From Maricaulis maris_C (GTDB lineage: Bacteria > Pseudomonadota > Alphaproteobacteria > Caulobacterales > Maricaulaceae): a DNA stretch of 64,000 bases. Of the stretch, positions 8,008-17,081 are shown one piece after another; within the stretch, counting starts at the first letter, position 1; the number at the start of each line of letters is the position of its first letter. The position numbers and the translations under genes were made by a program. The notes below the pieces were generated by a model. It was not told the origin of the DNA. It saw only the letters and a list, made by a program, of their open reading frames with translations, and did not search any database. Location of the stretch: NCBI RefSeq assembly GCF_049116555.1, contig NZ_JAGDYT010000008.1:1-64000 (forward strand), written 5' to 3'.

Positions 8008-9267
8008 CTAGCGCCGCGCGGCGCGTGGCGCAATGCGTGCCAGCTTGTCGGAGACGCTGGTTTCATCGTCGCGATTGAGAAATTGCGGGGTCTCCACTTC
8101 TGCTGACGGGGCATTGGCGATCACCGCATCAAGCAGTCCCGAGACGGTCACGCCATCGGCGCCGGCCAGCCAGGCCGCGCGGCGTGACTCTATGGCCGCG
8201 GCCGTTCCGGCCAGCGTTTCGGGTGTCAGCCTGTCGCCGGTCACGCGCGGATCGGCGGGCCCTTCACCATTCATGATGGCGAGCATGTCGGCACCGATAT
8301 GAGGCAGATAGTGCGACGGTTCATAGAATGTCGGATGGGCGGCGGTGTCCCCGGCCGCGGGGGCATTCACGGCCGCAAAAGGCCGGAAGCCGGAGAAGTC
8401 GTAGAGCTGCGCCGCACCCCCCGGCTGGCACGCATGGGACGGTGTGCGGTCGGCATGGCGGGCAAATGTCTCGGTCAGGGCGGCGCGGAAGGCCAGATAA
8501 TCCTCGCCGCGCCCGGCCCGGAACATCGCTTCTTCGCGCCAGGCATGCAGGGGATGGATAAACCCGGTCACCTGTACGCCTTCGGCTGTCAGGCGATCGA
8601 GCACCCGCTCGAACAGAGCCAGGCGTTCCGGGTCGAAGCGATAGCCCAGATAGAAGCGGTAGATTCCGCGTGCGCCGTTTTCGTAACGCGCGCGCTGGGC
8701 TCCGGCCGGATAGGTGTCGGCCCATGGTACGCGCGGCTCCGAACCGGTGAGATTGTCGGCGAGGAGCTGGATGGAGGCGCCGAATGTACTGGGTGAAAGG
8801 GCGACCCGGGCCCGGGCGAAATCGGCATTGCCATCGCGCAGGGCTGACAGCCAATAGGTCGATTTGGCCTTGGAGTGGGTGCCGAATTCATCAAGGTCGA
8901 GCCCGATCACCACGCAGCGCAGATCGCCGCTCTGGGCCGCGAGGGCCGCAGCCTGGGACAGTTCGAAGATGTTGGTGCCGCGCATGCCGGCATTGATGAA
9001 GCCGTCGGGCAGGTCGGCCGGATCGCGCGGGAAGCCGTCCACCGTGCGCGAGGAGCCCAGCAGGATGGCGCGGACCCCGCCGCGCGCCAGCTCGTCGCCG
9101 ACATGCACCCGGCCGCCATCGTCATAAACCCGCGTATCGCGACTGGTCAGGCCGGGAATGCCGGGTGAGCCGGTGATGTTGAACGGGTCGACCAGCGCAT
9201 TGAAGCTTGAAAACCCGGCCAGGGCCGCGAAGAGGGCGATCAGCAATGTCACGGCATAGCGGGGCAT
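8008..9267 (-). CDS. SGNH-like partner of an MBOAT O-acyltransferase
   Basis: A 419-residue protein with an N-terminal membrane anchor or signal (residues 4-22) and an extracytoplasmic domain. It has a nucleophile-type motif ILLGSSRTVDGF (about residues 68-79) and a late EPSHYLPHIGADML that would supply the catalytic His. That layout resembles DltD and AlgJ/AlgX, which receive acyl groups from a membrane-bound acyltransferase and move them to a polymer outside the membrane. The gene begins 12 nt after the MBOAT gene, so the two very likely form one unit. The glycan or lipid substrate cannot be told from sequence. Four Cys are present, but no lipobox. Confidence 0.65.
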   Translation of the reverse strand: MPRYAVTLLIALFAALAGFSSFNALVDPFNITGSPGIPGLTSRDTRVYDDGGRVHVGDELARGGVRAILLGSSRTVDGFPRDPADLPDGFINAGMRGTNIFELSQAAALAAQSGDLRCVVIGLDLDEFGTHSKAKSTYWLSALRDGNADFARARVALSPSTFGASIQLLADNLTGSEPRVPWADTYPAGAQRARYENGARGIYRFYLGYRFDPERLALFERVLDRLTAEGVQVTGFIHPLHAWREEAMFRAGRGEDYLAFRAALTETFARHADRTPSHACQPGGAAQLYDFSGFRPFAAVNAPAAGDTAAHPTFYEPSHYLPHIGADMLAIMNGEGPADPRVTGDRLTPETLAGTAAAIESRRAAWLAGADGVTVSGLLDAVIANAPSAEVETPQFLNRDDETSVSDKLARIAPRAARR

Positions 9268-9279
9268 CTCGGCGCGGTC

Positions 9280-10800
9280 CTAGAAGGTGTAATAGATGAA
9301 TTCGGAGGTCTTCCAGGCATTCAGCACGGACAGGAAGAGCAGGAAAGCGGCGCCGATGGCGGCCAGACGTGTAAATCGCCAGCGCAGGCCCGGCTTGGGC
9401 TTGATCTGGGCGTCCTTGAGGGTTTGTTCGTCAAGCACATCGGCGAAGAGTTCCGGTGTGTCCGGCAGTGACCAGACAAGGGTCAGGCCGAACATGACCC
9501 AGGCGATGAGCTCGCCCGATACGCCTTCCAGTCCGAGGCCCGAGAAACCGAACATGCCGGCGAGGATGCGGCCGGCGCCGGACCAGGTCTCGGCCCGGAA
9601 AAAGACCCAGGCAATCGTGGTGAAGGCAAAGGTCAGGCCGATGGCGATGATGCGACGATGGCCATCGAACCAGCCCCTGGGTCCCCACTTGTTCCAGTAA
9701 TGATTCACGGTCAGGCCAAGCCCGTGCAGTCCGCCCCAGATGACAAAGGTCCAGGCCGCACCATGCCACAGGCCGCCGAGCAGCATGGTCGCCATCAGAT
9801 TGATCGAGCGGCGGGTCTCGCCATGCCGGTTGCCGCCCAGCGGGATATAGAGATGATCGCGCAGAAAATGGCTCAGCGTGATGTGCCAGCGGCGCCAGAA
9901 CTCTACAACCGAGGCGGATTTGTAAGGGCCGTTGAAATTGACGGGCAGGCGGAAGCCCAGGCACCGCGCCAGGCCGAGCGCCATGTCGGAATAGCCCGAG
10001 AAATCGAAGAAAATCTGCAGCGCATAGGCGACAGCGCCAAACCAGGCTGCCACCAGGCCCGGCGTGTCGCCGCGCTCCGCCATGGCAAATAGCGAGGAAG
10101 CGTAAGGCTCGATGCTCTCGGCGATGAGCACTTTCTTGGCCAGGCCAATGGCGAAGAGAGACAGGCCGACACCCAGATTGTCCCAGAGATCATCCTTGCG
10201 GGTCGTGTCGTTGAACTGTGAGGCGATCTGGTGGTGCTGGATCAGCGGCCCGGCGACAATGTGCGGAAAGAAGGACACGAAAAGCGCGTGGGCGAAGAAG
10301 CGGCCCGGCTCGGTCTTCCGGCGGGCGACATCGACCAGATAGGAAATCTGCTGGAAGGAGAAGAAGGAGATCGCCAGCGGCAGGCCCAGGCCCAGTTCGG
10401 GTATGTCCAGCCCCGTCAGCGCATTGATATTGCTGGCCAGGAAGTCGGCATATTTGAAAAAGCCGAGCAGGGAGAGGTTGAAGATGATGCCGACGGCGAG
10501 CAGGGGCTGATTGCCCCAGCGCCGCATCAGCCGGGCCACAATGTGGTTGATGATCACCGAGCCCAGCAACAGCAGGACATGGCGGATGAACCAGAGCGAG
10601 CGGATCAGGCTCTCGACGGTCCAGCCATCGAGCTCGTGCCAGGGCGCCCGCGACACATCCCACCAGGCGTAGAAGAAGAAACTCGCGGCAGCGAGCAGCG
10701 AGAGCGCTGTCCAATGCGAGATATAGCGCCGCGCCAGATAATAGGTGAGCAGCACGCCGGGCAGGAAAAGAAACAGGAATTCGAAGGAATTGAAGATCAT
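9280..10800 (-). CDS. MBOAT family O-acyltransferase (AlgI/DltB-like)
   Basis: A 506-residue polytopic membrane protein with about ten to twelve hydrophobic helices. It opens MIFNSFEFLFLFLPGVLLTYY, the typical AlgI-family N terminus. The catalytic His region is GGLWHGAAWTFVIWGGLHG (about residues 345-363), and the upstream FWRRWHITLSHFLRDHLYIP is also diagnostic. Such proteins transfer acetyl or related groups across the inner membrane to alginate, cellulose, teichoic acid or other polymers. It is the first gene of a minus-strand run leading to the SGNH-like gene, RNase D and the lpt genes. No biosynthetic polysaccharide cluster is adjacent. Confidence 0.9.
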   Translation of the reverse strand: MIFNSFEFLFLFLPGVLLTYYLARRYISHWTALSLLAAASFFFYAWWDVSRAPWHELDGWTVESLIRSLWFIRHVLLLLGSVIINHIVARLMRRWGNQPLLAVGIIFNLSLLGFFKYADFLASNINALTGLDIPELGLGLPLAISFFSFQQISYLVDVARRKTEPGRFFAHALFVSFFPHIVAGPLIQHHQIASQFNDTTRKDDLWDNLGVGLSLFAIGLAKKVLIAESIEPYASSLFAMAERGDTPGLVAAWFGAVAYALQIFFDFSGYSDMALGLARCLGFRLPVNFNGPYKSASVVEFWRRWHITLSHFLRDHLYIPLGGNRHGETRRSINLMATMLLGGLWHGAAWTFVIWGGLHGLGLTVNHYWNKWGPRGWFDGHRRIIAIGLTFAFTTIAWVFFRAETWSGAGRILAGMFGFSGLGLEGVSGELIAWVMFGLTLVWSLPDTPELFADVLDEQTLKDAQIKPKPGLRWRFTRLAAIGAAFLLFLSVLNAWKTSEFIYYTF

Positions 10801-11087
10801 TGCCGCGCCGCACCGGGATTTGGGGCGACGCTAGCCCTCCCCCGTCGAGGCGGCAAGGCAGGCCTGCACGCGGCCCGGTTATCCACCGCGCGCGCCATTC
10901 GCCCGCCAGGGAGGTTTGGCGTCATCACGCCCTCCGCCGGCTTCGCGGGTAGTGAGTTGTTTTACCGGGGCCCGGGGGAGGGGTTGGCTCCCGAAAATTA
11001 TTCCGTATAAAGACTTTACTTTTTCGAGCCCGGCTGCAAGTTTTGCGCCCCGCACAGTCTCGCGGCTTCCATGCGAGAGGGGGGCGA
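10801..11087. other. Divergent intergenic region, no gene seen
   Basis: About 290 bases between the MBOAT gene (minus) and the small secreted protein (plus). It holds a GC-rich, partly palindromic stretch near 10963-10976 and an AT-rich stretch (10996-11022) that could contain the promoter of the plus-strand gene. No coding frame with a ribosome binding site and protein-like composition was found. Confidence 0.5.
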
Positions 11088-11522
11088 ATGAAGGATCGAA
11101 GTAGAATGACCGCGTCGTATCTGGCGATGTCGATCGCCGCGTGTTTTGTCTTGATGGCTCCGGTCTCGGCGCAGGCCCCCGATCGGGGCGAGGCCTTCCT
11201 GCTCGACATGACGGGCGCGGGCGCCTGGGAAGTGGCCTGCCAGCTCAGCCAGGGGAATGGCGATGGCGTGGCGAAGCGTGCGCTTGGTCGTGACCCGCGC
11301 GACAATGGCCGTTTCTCGGTCGCGGATGTCGTGAGCGGCCTGTGCACTTACTCGGTGCCGGCGCGCGGGGAGCTGCTTCTGACGCTCCATGTCGCGCATA
11401 CGCAGCTCGAATGCCCTTTCACGGTGACCGAAGCCGGATTCTGCCGCGCCTATTTCCTGCCGGGCGAGACAGGCAGCTTCACTATCCAGCGCCACTCGAC
11501 CCCTGTCACGACCGGAACCTAG
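11088..11522 (+). CDS. Small secreted protein of unknown function
   Basis: A 144-residue protein. I chose the ATG at 11088 because a GAGAGGGGGGCGA ribosome binding site precedes it and it gives a signal peptide (residues about 7-29, ending PVSAQA). An ATG at 11043 would add a non-protein-like tail. The mature part contains four Cys (WEVACQLSQ, GLCTYSV, LECPFTV, FCRAYFL), which may form two disulfides in the periplasm. No family is recognised. It converges on the sensor kinase gene. An open frame on the opposite strand shows no ribosome binding site or domain. Confidence 0.6.
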   Translation: MKDRSRMTASYLAMSIAACFVLMAPVSAQAPDRGEAFLLDMTGAGAWEVACQLSQGNGDGVAKRALGRDPRDNGRFSVADVVSGLCTYSVPARGELLLTLHVAHTQLECPFTVTEAGFCRAYFLPGETGSFTIQRHSTPVTTGT

Positions 11523-11555
11523 CGCCCGCGATCGTCTGATCTGACCGCGTTGGCC

Positions 11556-12842
11556 TCAACCCGCATTCGCAGCCTCATCCAGGGTCAGGTCCATGCAGGT
11601 CCCCCCGTCCGGCCGGTCACGAAATGTGACGCGGCCGCCAAACCGCTCCGCCAGGCGACGGCAGAGCAGCAGGCCCAGGCCGGCGCCGGCGGGCTCGGGA
11701 ATCGCGCCACCTGCCAGAAAGGCCTGCTTTTGCTCGGCCGTCAGGCCGCGCCCCAGATCCTGAACCTGGAACCCGGTCTTCGTGGCTGTCAGCCGCACGG
11801 TCTTGCTGCCTGAGTGAAGGATGGCATTGCGCAGGAGATTGCTGGCAAGAACGGTCAGGACTTCCGCCGGTATCGGTAATTCCGCCTCATCCTCGACCGT
11901 CATGGTCAACAAGGTGCTGCGGGCCTTGGCGGTCGGTTGCAGGCTGCGGACGCTGGCCGCGAGGACCGGCGTGATCGGGATCGGCGTGGCGTCGTCGGTG
12001 CGTGTGAGCCACAGGACGGCTTCGGACGCGTCCTGCATGCCGATGATGGCGCGTTCCATTCGATCAAGAAGGTCTGGACGCGGGGTGTCGGACAGGGGGA
12101 GGCGCAGTAGTTCGAGCGCTTGCCTCGCCGTTTGAAGGCCGGTTCGCAATTCGTGTGAAAGGCCGACATTGAAAGTTTGCTCACGTTGCAGCGCTGCCCG
12201 GGTTTCCGCCAGATTGGCTTCGAAGGCGGCAGCGACCTGGCCCAGTTCGCCGTCGCCGAACCCGGCCGCGAACTGATCCGGGTGTGAGTCGGTCGCCTGT
12301 CGGCTGATCAGGCGTGACAAGCCGCGAACAGGTGACGCAATCTGTTGACCGGCGATGTAGCTCACTGCTGCGGTCAACAGGATAACAAGCAGCGCGGCAA
12401 GGCCCAGATAGACCAGATATCGTGTCGTGCGATGCTGGTGATTCAGCAAGGATCCGGTATCCATCATCACAACGCGCGATGCAGGCCCCAATTCCGGCTC
12501 CAGCGCAATCGCCCGGATGGTGCGCCCGTCCTCGGCCCTCAAGACCTGCGTGCCCGATTGACCGGGATCGAAACCGGGTGGCAGGCGGTCCACCAGCGCG
12601 CCCAGGTCGGCGGCGCCCTCCACGCCCGGTGTGCTGGGGACCCAGATCTCTGCCTCATGGTCCTCCGCCGAGCGAAAGGCTGCGCTTTCGCCTTCCAGCA
12701 CGCGGTCAAACAACGCGGTCTCGACGGACCAGGTCAGCGTCAGGAAACTGCCGGTGAAAATCACGCCGAGGCAAATCGTCCAGGCCGCAATGATCAATGC
12801 GGCTCGACGCGCAAAGCCGGAGGGGCGACGTGGGAACATCAC
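11556..12842 (-). CDS. Two-component sensor histidine kinase
   Basis: A 428-residue membrane kinase. Transmembrane helices at about 13-36 and 143-165 enclose a periplasmic sensor of about 105 residues. A HAMP-like segment (166-220) follows, then the phospho-acceptor His230 in LSHELRTGLQT, and a HATPase domain with an N box (NLLRNAILHSG) and G boxes (DLGRGL, GAGLGLLLCRRL). The phospho-acceptor motif has Gly instead of the usual Pro after ELRT. Its ATG overlaps the stop of the response regulator gene by 4 nt, so the pair is translationally coupled. The signal is unknown. Confidence 0.92.
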   Translation of the reverse strand: MMFPRRPSGFARRAALIIAAWTICLGVIFTGSFLTLTWSVETALFDRVLEGESAAFRSAEDHEAEIWVPSTPGVEGAADLGALVDRLPPGFDPGQSGTQVLRAEDGRTIRAIALEPELGPASRVVMMDTGSLLNHQHRTTRYLVYLGLAALLVILLTAAVSYIAGQQIASPVRGLSRLISRQATDSHPDQFAAGFGDGELGQVAAAFEANLAETRAALQREQTFNVGLSHELRTGLQTARQALELLRLPLSDTPRPDLLDRMERAIIGMQDASEAVLWLTRTDDATPIPITPVLAASVRSLQPTAKARSTLLTMTVEDEAELPIPAEVLTVLASNLLRNAILHSGSKTVRLTATKTGFQVQDLGRGLTAEQKQAFLAGGAIPEPAGAGLGLLLCRRLAERFGGRVTFRDRPDGGTCMDLTLDEAANAG

Positions 12843-13513
12843 TGTGCCGCAGCCTCGGCAAGGGCGTAGCCGAGACCGCGCACAAGCCTGATTTCCACGT
12901 CGGCAGCGTTGGTCTGGAGCGTGCGCCGAAGGCCCGAGATGTGGCTCCGCAGGGGCGCGCTGTCGGGCTCTTCATCGCCCCATATTTCGCTGACCAGCGA
13001 TCCGCGATCGACCGGCTCGGGATGATTGCGCATCAGCGACCGCAGAATGATGGCAGGGATGCGGGGCAGTATTATGGCCTGTCGCCCGATCCGGACGGAA
13101 TGCCCGTTCCGGTCCATCTCGACAGTTCCGACCAGGAGAGGTGCGCGGTCGCCGGCCCGCAAAAGTGTGGCCTGCATGCGGGCATCGAGCTCGGCGAGAG
13201 AGAACGGCTTGACCAGGTAGTCCCAACACCCGGCTGCAAACCCGGCCAGCTTGTCGTCAAGATTTCCTCGCGCGGTTGTAAACAGGATCGGGGCGTCAAT
13301 CTGGAGGGTTTCGCGCATGATCCGGCAGAGTTCGAATCCGCTGAGGACAGGCAGATTGGCGTCGAGCAGATAGAGGTCATGCGGCGCCTGTCGCGCGGCC
13401 CGCAAGCCGTCCGCCCCGTCATAGGCCAAATCGACGACATGACCCTTGGCCGTCAGGTAGTCGCTGATATTGGCCGCGATATCGCTATCGTCTTCGATCA
13501 ACAGGACGCGCAT
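12839..13513 (-). CDS. OmpR-family response regulator
   Basis: A 224-residue regulator. The receiver domain has the acidic pair LLIEDD (Asp8, Asp9), phospho-acceptor Asp51 in LLDANLP, Thr in LFTTARG and Lys in LVKPFS. A winged-helix DNA-binding domain follows (about 130-220, with LRSHISGLRRTL and RGLGYAL). It is encoded directly upstream of, and overlaps, the sensor kinase gene, its likely partner. The divergent serine hydrolase at 13635 is a plausible target because of the shared intergenic region, but no repeated operator stands out. Confidence 0.93.
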   Translation of the reverse strand: MRVLLIEDDSDIAANISDYLTAKGHVVDLAYDGADGLRAARQAPHDLYLLDANLPVLSGFELCRIMRETLQIDAPILFTTARGNLDDKLAGFAAGCWDYLVKPFSLAELDARMQATLLRAGDRAPLLVGTVEMDRNGHSVRIGRQAIILPRIPAIILRSLMRNHPEPVDRGSLVSEIWGDEEPDSAPLRSHISGLRRTLQTNAADVEIRLVRGLGYALAEAAAQ

Positions 13514-13634
13514 GAAGTCTCCGGTCTGGCGTCACTCTAGTGTGATCAAGCTCAAGTCAGCGTCAAATCCGGGATCACCGCGGCTTGACGCGCGGGCGAC
13601 CAGACTCCGGGCGATAATCAACCGGAGAATGACC

Positions 13635-14819
13635 ATGTTCAAACCACTGGTATGGGCGGCGGTCGCCCAACTCGGCCTGAGTCCTATGGCGATCGCTCAG
13701 TCCGCGGATCTGGAGGCAGCCTTGGCTGCCGTGCAGGAGTCGATCGATCATCCCGGCTTTTCCGGGGCGATCACGATTCTTGTGGAGGGGCAGCCGGTCC
13801 TGTCGGAGGCTCGGGGCTTTGCCGACCAGGACGCCGGCCGGGCCAATACGCTGGATACCCGCTTCAACATCGCGTCAGTCGGCAAATTCCTGACCGCGAT
13901 GACCTATGTCCGGACGATTCGCAATCAGGACCCCGGCGGGGCAGATTTTCGTGACCTGGAAGTCAGGGCGCTGCTACCGGAACAGGCGATGGCTTTCTCA
14001 AGCGATGTGACCGCCGGCGATCTGCTGGCGCACCGAACGCGGATCGAGAGTTTCATGGAGGCTCCGGGCGCCATGACCCGCATCGTCGAGGCGGGCAGCA
14101 ATGATGACGTTTTCGAGATGGTTCGGGCTGCCCAGCCCGTTCCGATTGCCCGGCGCTGGGACGGCCTTGCCTACAATAACGCCAATGCGGTGGTGATGGG
14201 CGCCGCAGTCGCTCGCCTGACCGGTCTGACCTATGAGGACGCGCTCGACGAGATCGTGTTGTCTCCGGCGGGGGTCAATGACGCGTCTTTCGCCCGGCTT
14301 GCTGATTACCGGGCTGAAAACCTCGCCTTGCCCTATGTCGAGGCCACGTTCGACGGGACGAATGAGCGCCAATCCGGGGCTGCACAGCCACTCGCGACGG
14401 TCTATCCGCGGCGCTTTGAATCTCCCCTCACCCTGATGACACCCTCCGCCGCCGGCGGTTTGTACATGACCGCGCCGGGCCTGGCCTCGGTCGGAGCTGC
14501 GGCCCTGGATGGTCGCGTTCTCGAGCGCGCCGAGCTTGCCCAGATGTGTGAGAGCATTCTGCCGATACCCGGACGGATACTGGGTTATGGCTGCAGCGGG
14601 CGCGAGCTCGCACCTGATGTCGTGCGCTGGGGGCATGGTGGTGGCGCGCCGGGCGTGGGCGCCGAGCTTGCGATCTATCCGGACCTCGACATCGTCGTTG
14701 CCATTGTCGCCAATCACAATGGTCGCGCGACCCCGGTGCTGGCCGCGTTTGAGGCGGCCTTGGTGCCGCAGGAGGCCCGCGAAACCGAGGCAGGCGGTTT
14801 CGTGATCCGCGAGCACTGA
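13635..14819 (+). CDS. Secreted serine hydrolase, beta-lactamase class C / PBP4* fold
   Basis: A 394-residue secreted enzyme. The signal peptide covers residues 1-20 (AIAQ cleavage region). The SxxK motif is ASVGKFL (Ser about residue 75), the YxN motif is YNN in LAYNNANAVVMG, and the third motif is HGGGAPG in place of KTG. Members include D-alanyl peptidases, esterases and beta-lactamases, so the substrate is open. I chose the ATG at 13635 because GGAG lies 7 nt upstream. The ATG at 13629 is too close to that site, and the earlier in-frame start lies over the divergent regulator promoter. Confidence 0.85.
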   Translation: MFKPLVWAAVAQLGLSPMAIAQSADLEAALAAVQESIDHPGFSGAITILVEGQPVLSEARGFADQDAGRANTLDTRFNIASVGKFLTAMTYVRTIRNQDPGGADFRDLEVRALLPEQAMAFSSDVTAGDLLAHRTRIESFMEAPGAMTRIVEAGSNDDVFEMVRAAQPVPIARRWDGLAYNNANAVVMGAAVARLTGLTYEDALDEIVLSPAGVNDASFARLADYRAENLALPYVEATFDGTNERQSGAAQPLATVYPRRFESPLTLMTPSAAGGLYMTAPGLASVGAAALDGRVLERAELAQMCESILPIPGRILGYGCSGRELAPDVVRWGHGGGAPGVGAELAIYPDLDIVVAIVANHNGRATPVLAAFEAALVPQEARETEAGGFVIREH

Positions 14820-14826
14820 TGCCCAA

Positions 14827-14867
14827 TATCAAAGAAGCGCGCCCGACCGGGCACGCTTCTTTGATAT
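14827..14867. terminator. Long palindromic hairpin, likely bidirectional terminator
   Basis: ATATCAAAGAAGCG (14827-14840) is repeated inverted as CGCTTCTTTGATAT (14854-14867) with one mismatch. An inner GCCCG/CGGGC pairing extends it, so the whole 41-nt stretch folds on itself. It lies 8 nt after the serine hydrolase stop and 16 nt from the 3' end of tRNA-Leu on the other strand. There is no perfect T run, so termination is inferred. Confidence 0.6.
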
Positions 14868-14882
14868 GCAGTTCTGAAGCAA

Positions 14883-14970
<88 letters not shown>

Positions 14971-15132
14971 GGTGTGCGAGGCGCGGTAACTAAAGCCGGG
15001 GCGGGGCGCTGTCAACGGCTTGCATGCACGCGGCGCTGTGTTCTGCAGTCAGCATCAAGCGCATTGCCGCATGGACAGGCGCGCGGTTTTTTGGTCTATC
15101 CCGGACAAACCCTATTTCCGCGAGGGCAATCC

Positions 15133-16098
15133 ATGCTGAGAGACGAGATCATCACCGTATTCGGCGGGTCCGGCTTTGTCGGGCGTCACGTGGTTCGGGC
15201 GCTGGCCAAGGCCGGCTACCGGGTCCGCGTCGCTTCGCGCCGTCCGCACCTGGCCCAGGACCTGCGCGTCATGGGTGTGGTTGGCCAGGTTCAGCTGATC
15301 CAGGCCAATCTGCGTGTTCCCAGCTCGGTCGAGCGCGCCCTGGAAGGCGCCTCCGGCGTGGTCAATCTGGTGGGTGTTCTCAATGAGAATGGGCGCCAGA
15401 CCTTCTCCCGCCTGCATGCGCTCGGGGCCAAGACGATTGCCGAAGCGGCGTCCGGGATGGGTATCTCCCGCATGATCCAGGTCTCGGCCATCGGCGCGTC
15501 GTCCCAGAGCGAGTCGCGCTATGCCCGGTCCAAGGCCGAAGGTGAAGCCTCAGTCCTCGCGGCGATCCCCGAGGCGACGATCCTGCGGCCGTCCATTATT
15601 TTCGGAACCGAGGACGGCTTTTTCAATCGCTTCGGCTCCATGGCCCGCTTTGTGCCAGCCCTGCCGCTCTTCGGCGGTGGCCAGACCAGGTTCCAGCCGG
15701 TCTTCGCCGGCGATGTTGCCAAGGCCGTCCTGGCGGCCTTCGAGCGCAGCGAGGCGCGCGGTGAGACCTATGAGCTCGGCGGACCGGGCACGTACACGTT
15801 TGAAGCGCTGATGAAGTTCATTCTGGACGAGATCGACCGGCCGCGCTTTCTCCTGCCGCTGCCCTGGGCAATTGGCAGCGTGATTGCGACCGTGTCCGAA
15901 ATTGTCGGTGCCCTGCCGCTGATGCCGGTGGTGATCACGCATGACCAGCTGATCCAGCTGCGCTCTGACAATGTTGTTGCCGAAGGCGCCAAGGGTTTGG
16001 CGGATCTCGGCATCGCCGGTGAGACGGTGGAGGCCATCGTGCCGAGCTATCTCGAGCGCTATCGCCGCTATGGCCAGTTCCACGAGCGCGAAGCCTGA
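15133..16098 (+). CDS. NDUFA9-like NAD(P)-dependent epimerase/reductase
   Basis: A 321-residue atypical short-chain dehydrogenase. The nucleotide-binding motif VFGGSGFVGRHVVRAL (about residues 8-23) opens a Rossmann fold. VSAIGASSQSESRYARSKAEGE carries the YxxxK-like pair. The family includes mitochondrial complex I subunit NDUFA9 and bacterial quinone-related reductases. The ATG at 15133 has GAGGG upstream. An in-frame start at 14917 lies inside the tRNA-Leu gene and is rejected. It stands alone between tRNA-Leu and a strong terminator. The real substrate is not evident. Confidence 0.85.
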   Translation: MLRDEIITVFGGSGFVGRHVVRALAKAGYRVRVASRRPHLAQDLRVMGVVGQVQLIQANLRVPSSVERALEGASGVVNLVGVLNENGRQTFSRLHALGAKTIAEAASGMGISRMIQVSAIGASSQSESRYARSKAEGEASVLAAIPEATILRPSIIFGTEDGFFNRFGSMARFVPALPLFGGGQTRFQPVFAGDVAKAVLAAFERSEARGETYELGGPGTYTFEALMKFILDEIDRPRFLLPLPWAIGSVIATVSEIVGALPLMPVVITHDQLIQLRSDNVVAEGAKGLADLGIAGETVEAIVPSYLERYRRYGQFHEREA

Positions 16099-16118
16099 AC
16101 CCGCGATTTCATCGCGAC

Positions 16119-17006
16119 CTAGTCAAGCGGGCCGCGTTCTTGCGCGGCCCGTTTTTTTTCGCCTTGGCGTCGCCAGGCGAGGATTGGCAGTCCGGCGGCC
16201 AGAACCAGGAGACCGCCGACGCCCAAAGGCCCATTCCACGGCCATTGCGGCGTCGACAGGAATAGCAGTGAGACGCCGGCAACGGCGTTGAGGGAGCCGT
16301 GTACGCCGGCGGCCGCGACAAGGCCTCCGCGCTCACGCAGATAGGCGTGATAGGGCGTCCATAGCGTGGTGAAGACCGTCATGACGGCCACCCCGGTCCA
16401 GCCCAGGCCGGGATAATTATATCCCATCAGGATAATGGGGGCGTGCCAGATGCCCCATAACACGCCGACCACCCCACACATCGGCCAGAAGCCCAGACCG
16501 GAGAGGCGCGGCTGCAACCAGCCCCGCCAGCCAAGCTCCTCGCTCACCATCAGGAAGACGGTGTTGAAAAGGATGCCAACGGGCAGTCCGACCGCGAGTT
16601 GGATCATCAGCACTGTGCCGGCATCCATCGGTATGTCCTCGCCGCTGGCGGCGATCTGGGCGGCGATGACCGCCGTCGGGTCGCCCGGTGCCTGGCCGGA
16701 CAGGGCGAGCGTGACGCCGATGGCGAGGGCGCAGATCAGGATCGGCAACAGCCAGCCGACCAGGGTCCACAATGCGATGCGGCCGATGCCGAAGCCGGCC
16801 AGGCCGATTGCCGCGAGCCTTCGGCCCTGGTCGAAAATGAGCATGCAGATCACGGCCCCGAGCGCCGGCCCCATCATCATCAGGGATAACAGCCCCAGAC
16901 TGCCCAGCGGTCCCTGGGCACCCAGCCCGCCGGTGACATGGATGAGATAGGCGATGGCCCAGCTGAAACCGAAGGCGATCAGGAGGAAGACGGACAGGGC
17001 GCGCAT
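16119..17006 (-). CDS. CPBP-family intramembrane metalloprotease
   Basis: A 295-residue polytopic membrane protein with about eight hydrophobic segments. It has the CPBP/Abi motif EELGWRGWL (EExxxR, about residues 160-168), and HAPIILMGYNYPGLGW and later NAVAG supply the second and third motifs. Relatives include CAAX prenyl proteases and bacteriocin self-immunity proteins. The bacterial substrate is unknown. The 3' end of the gene contains the terminator of the convergent gene (16128-16159). A short inverted repeat, ATTAGG N6 CCTAAT, lies just upstream of the start (17021-17038). Confidence 0.85.
   Translation of the reverse strand: MRALSVFLLIAFGFSWAIAYLIHVTGGLGAQGPLGSLGLLSLMMMGPALGAVICMLIFDQGRRLAAIGLAGFGIGRIALWTLVGWLLPILICALAIGVTLALSGQAPGDPTAVIAAQIAASGEDIPMDAGTVLMIQLAVGLPVGILFNTVFLMVSEELGWRGWLQPRLSGLGFWPMCGVVGVLWGIWHAPIILMGYNYPGLGWTGVAVMTVFTTLWTPYHAYLRERGGLVAAAGVHGSLNAVAGVSLLFLSTPQWPWNGPLGVGGLLVLAAGLPILAWRRQGEKKRAAQERGPLD
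16128..16159 (+). terminator. Rho-independent terminator inside the convergent gene
   Basis: CGGGCCGCG (16128-16136) pairs with CGCGGCCCG (16143-16151), followed by eight T (16152-16159). It terminates the NDUFA9-like gene but lies within the last codons of the CPBP protease gene on the other strand. Confidence 0.9.
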
Positions 17007-17020
17007 GACGATCTCGCTTA

Positions 17021-17038
17021 ATTAGGTTTATCCCTAAT
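17021..17038. promoter_or_regulatory. Inverted repeat upstream of the CPBP protease gene
   Basis: ATTAGG (17021-17026) and CCTAAT (17033-17038) form a 6-bp inverted repeat with a 6-bp centre, 15 bp upstream of the protease start. It could be an operator or part of the promoter. No regulator is known for it. Confidence 0.3.
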
Positions 17039-17081
17039 CAATCATGCGCGCCAGGCCAGGGCAAGAAATTTCGCTAAAGGG

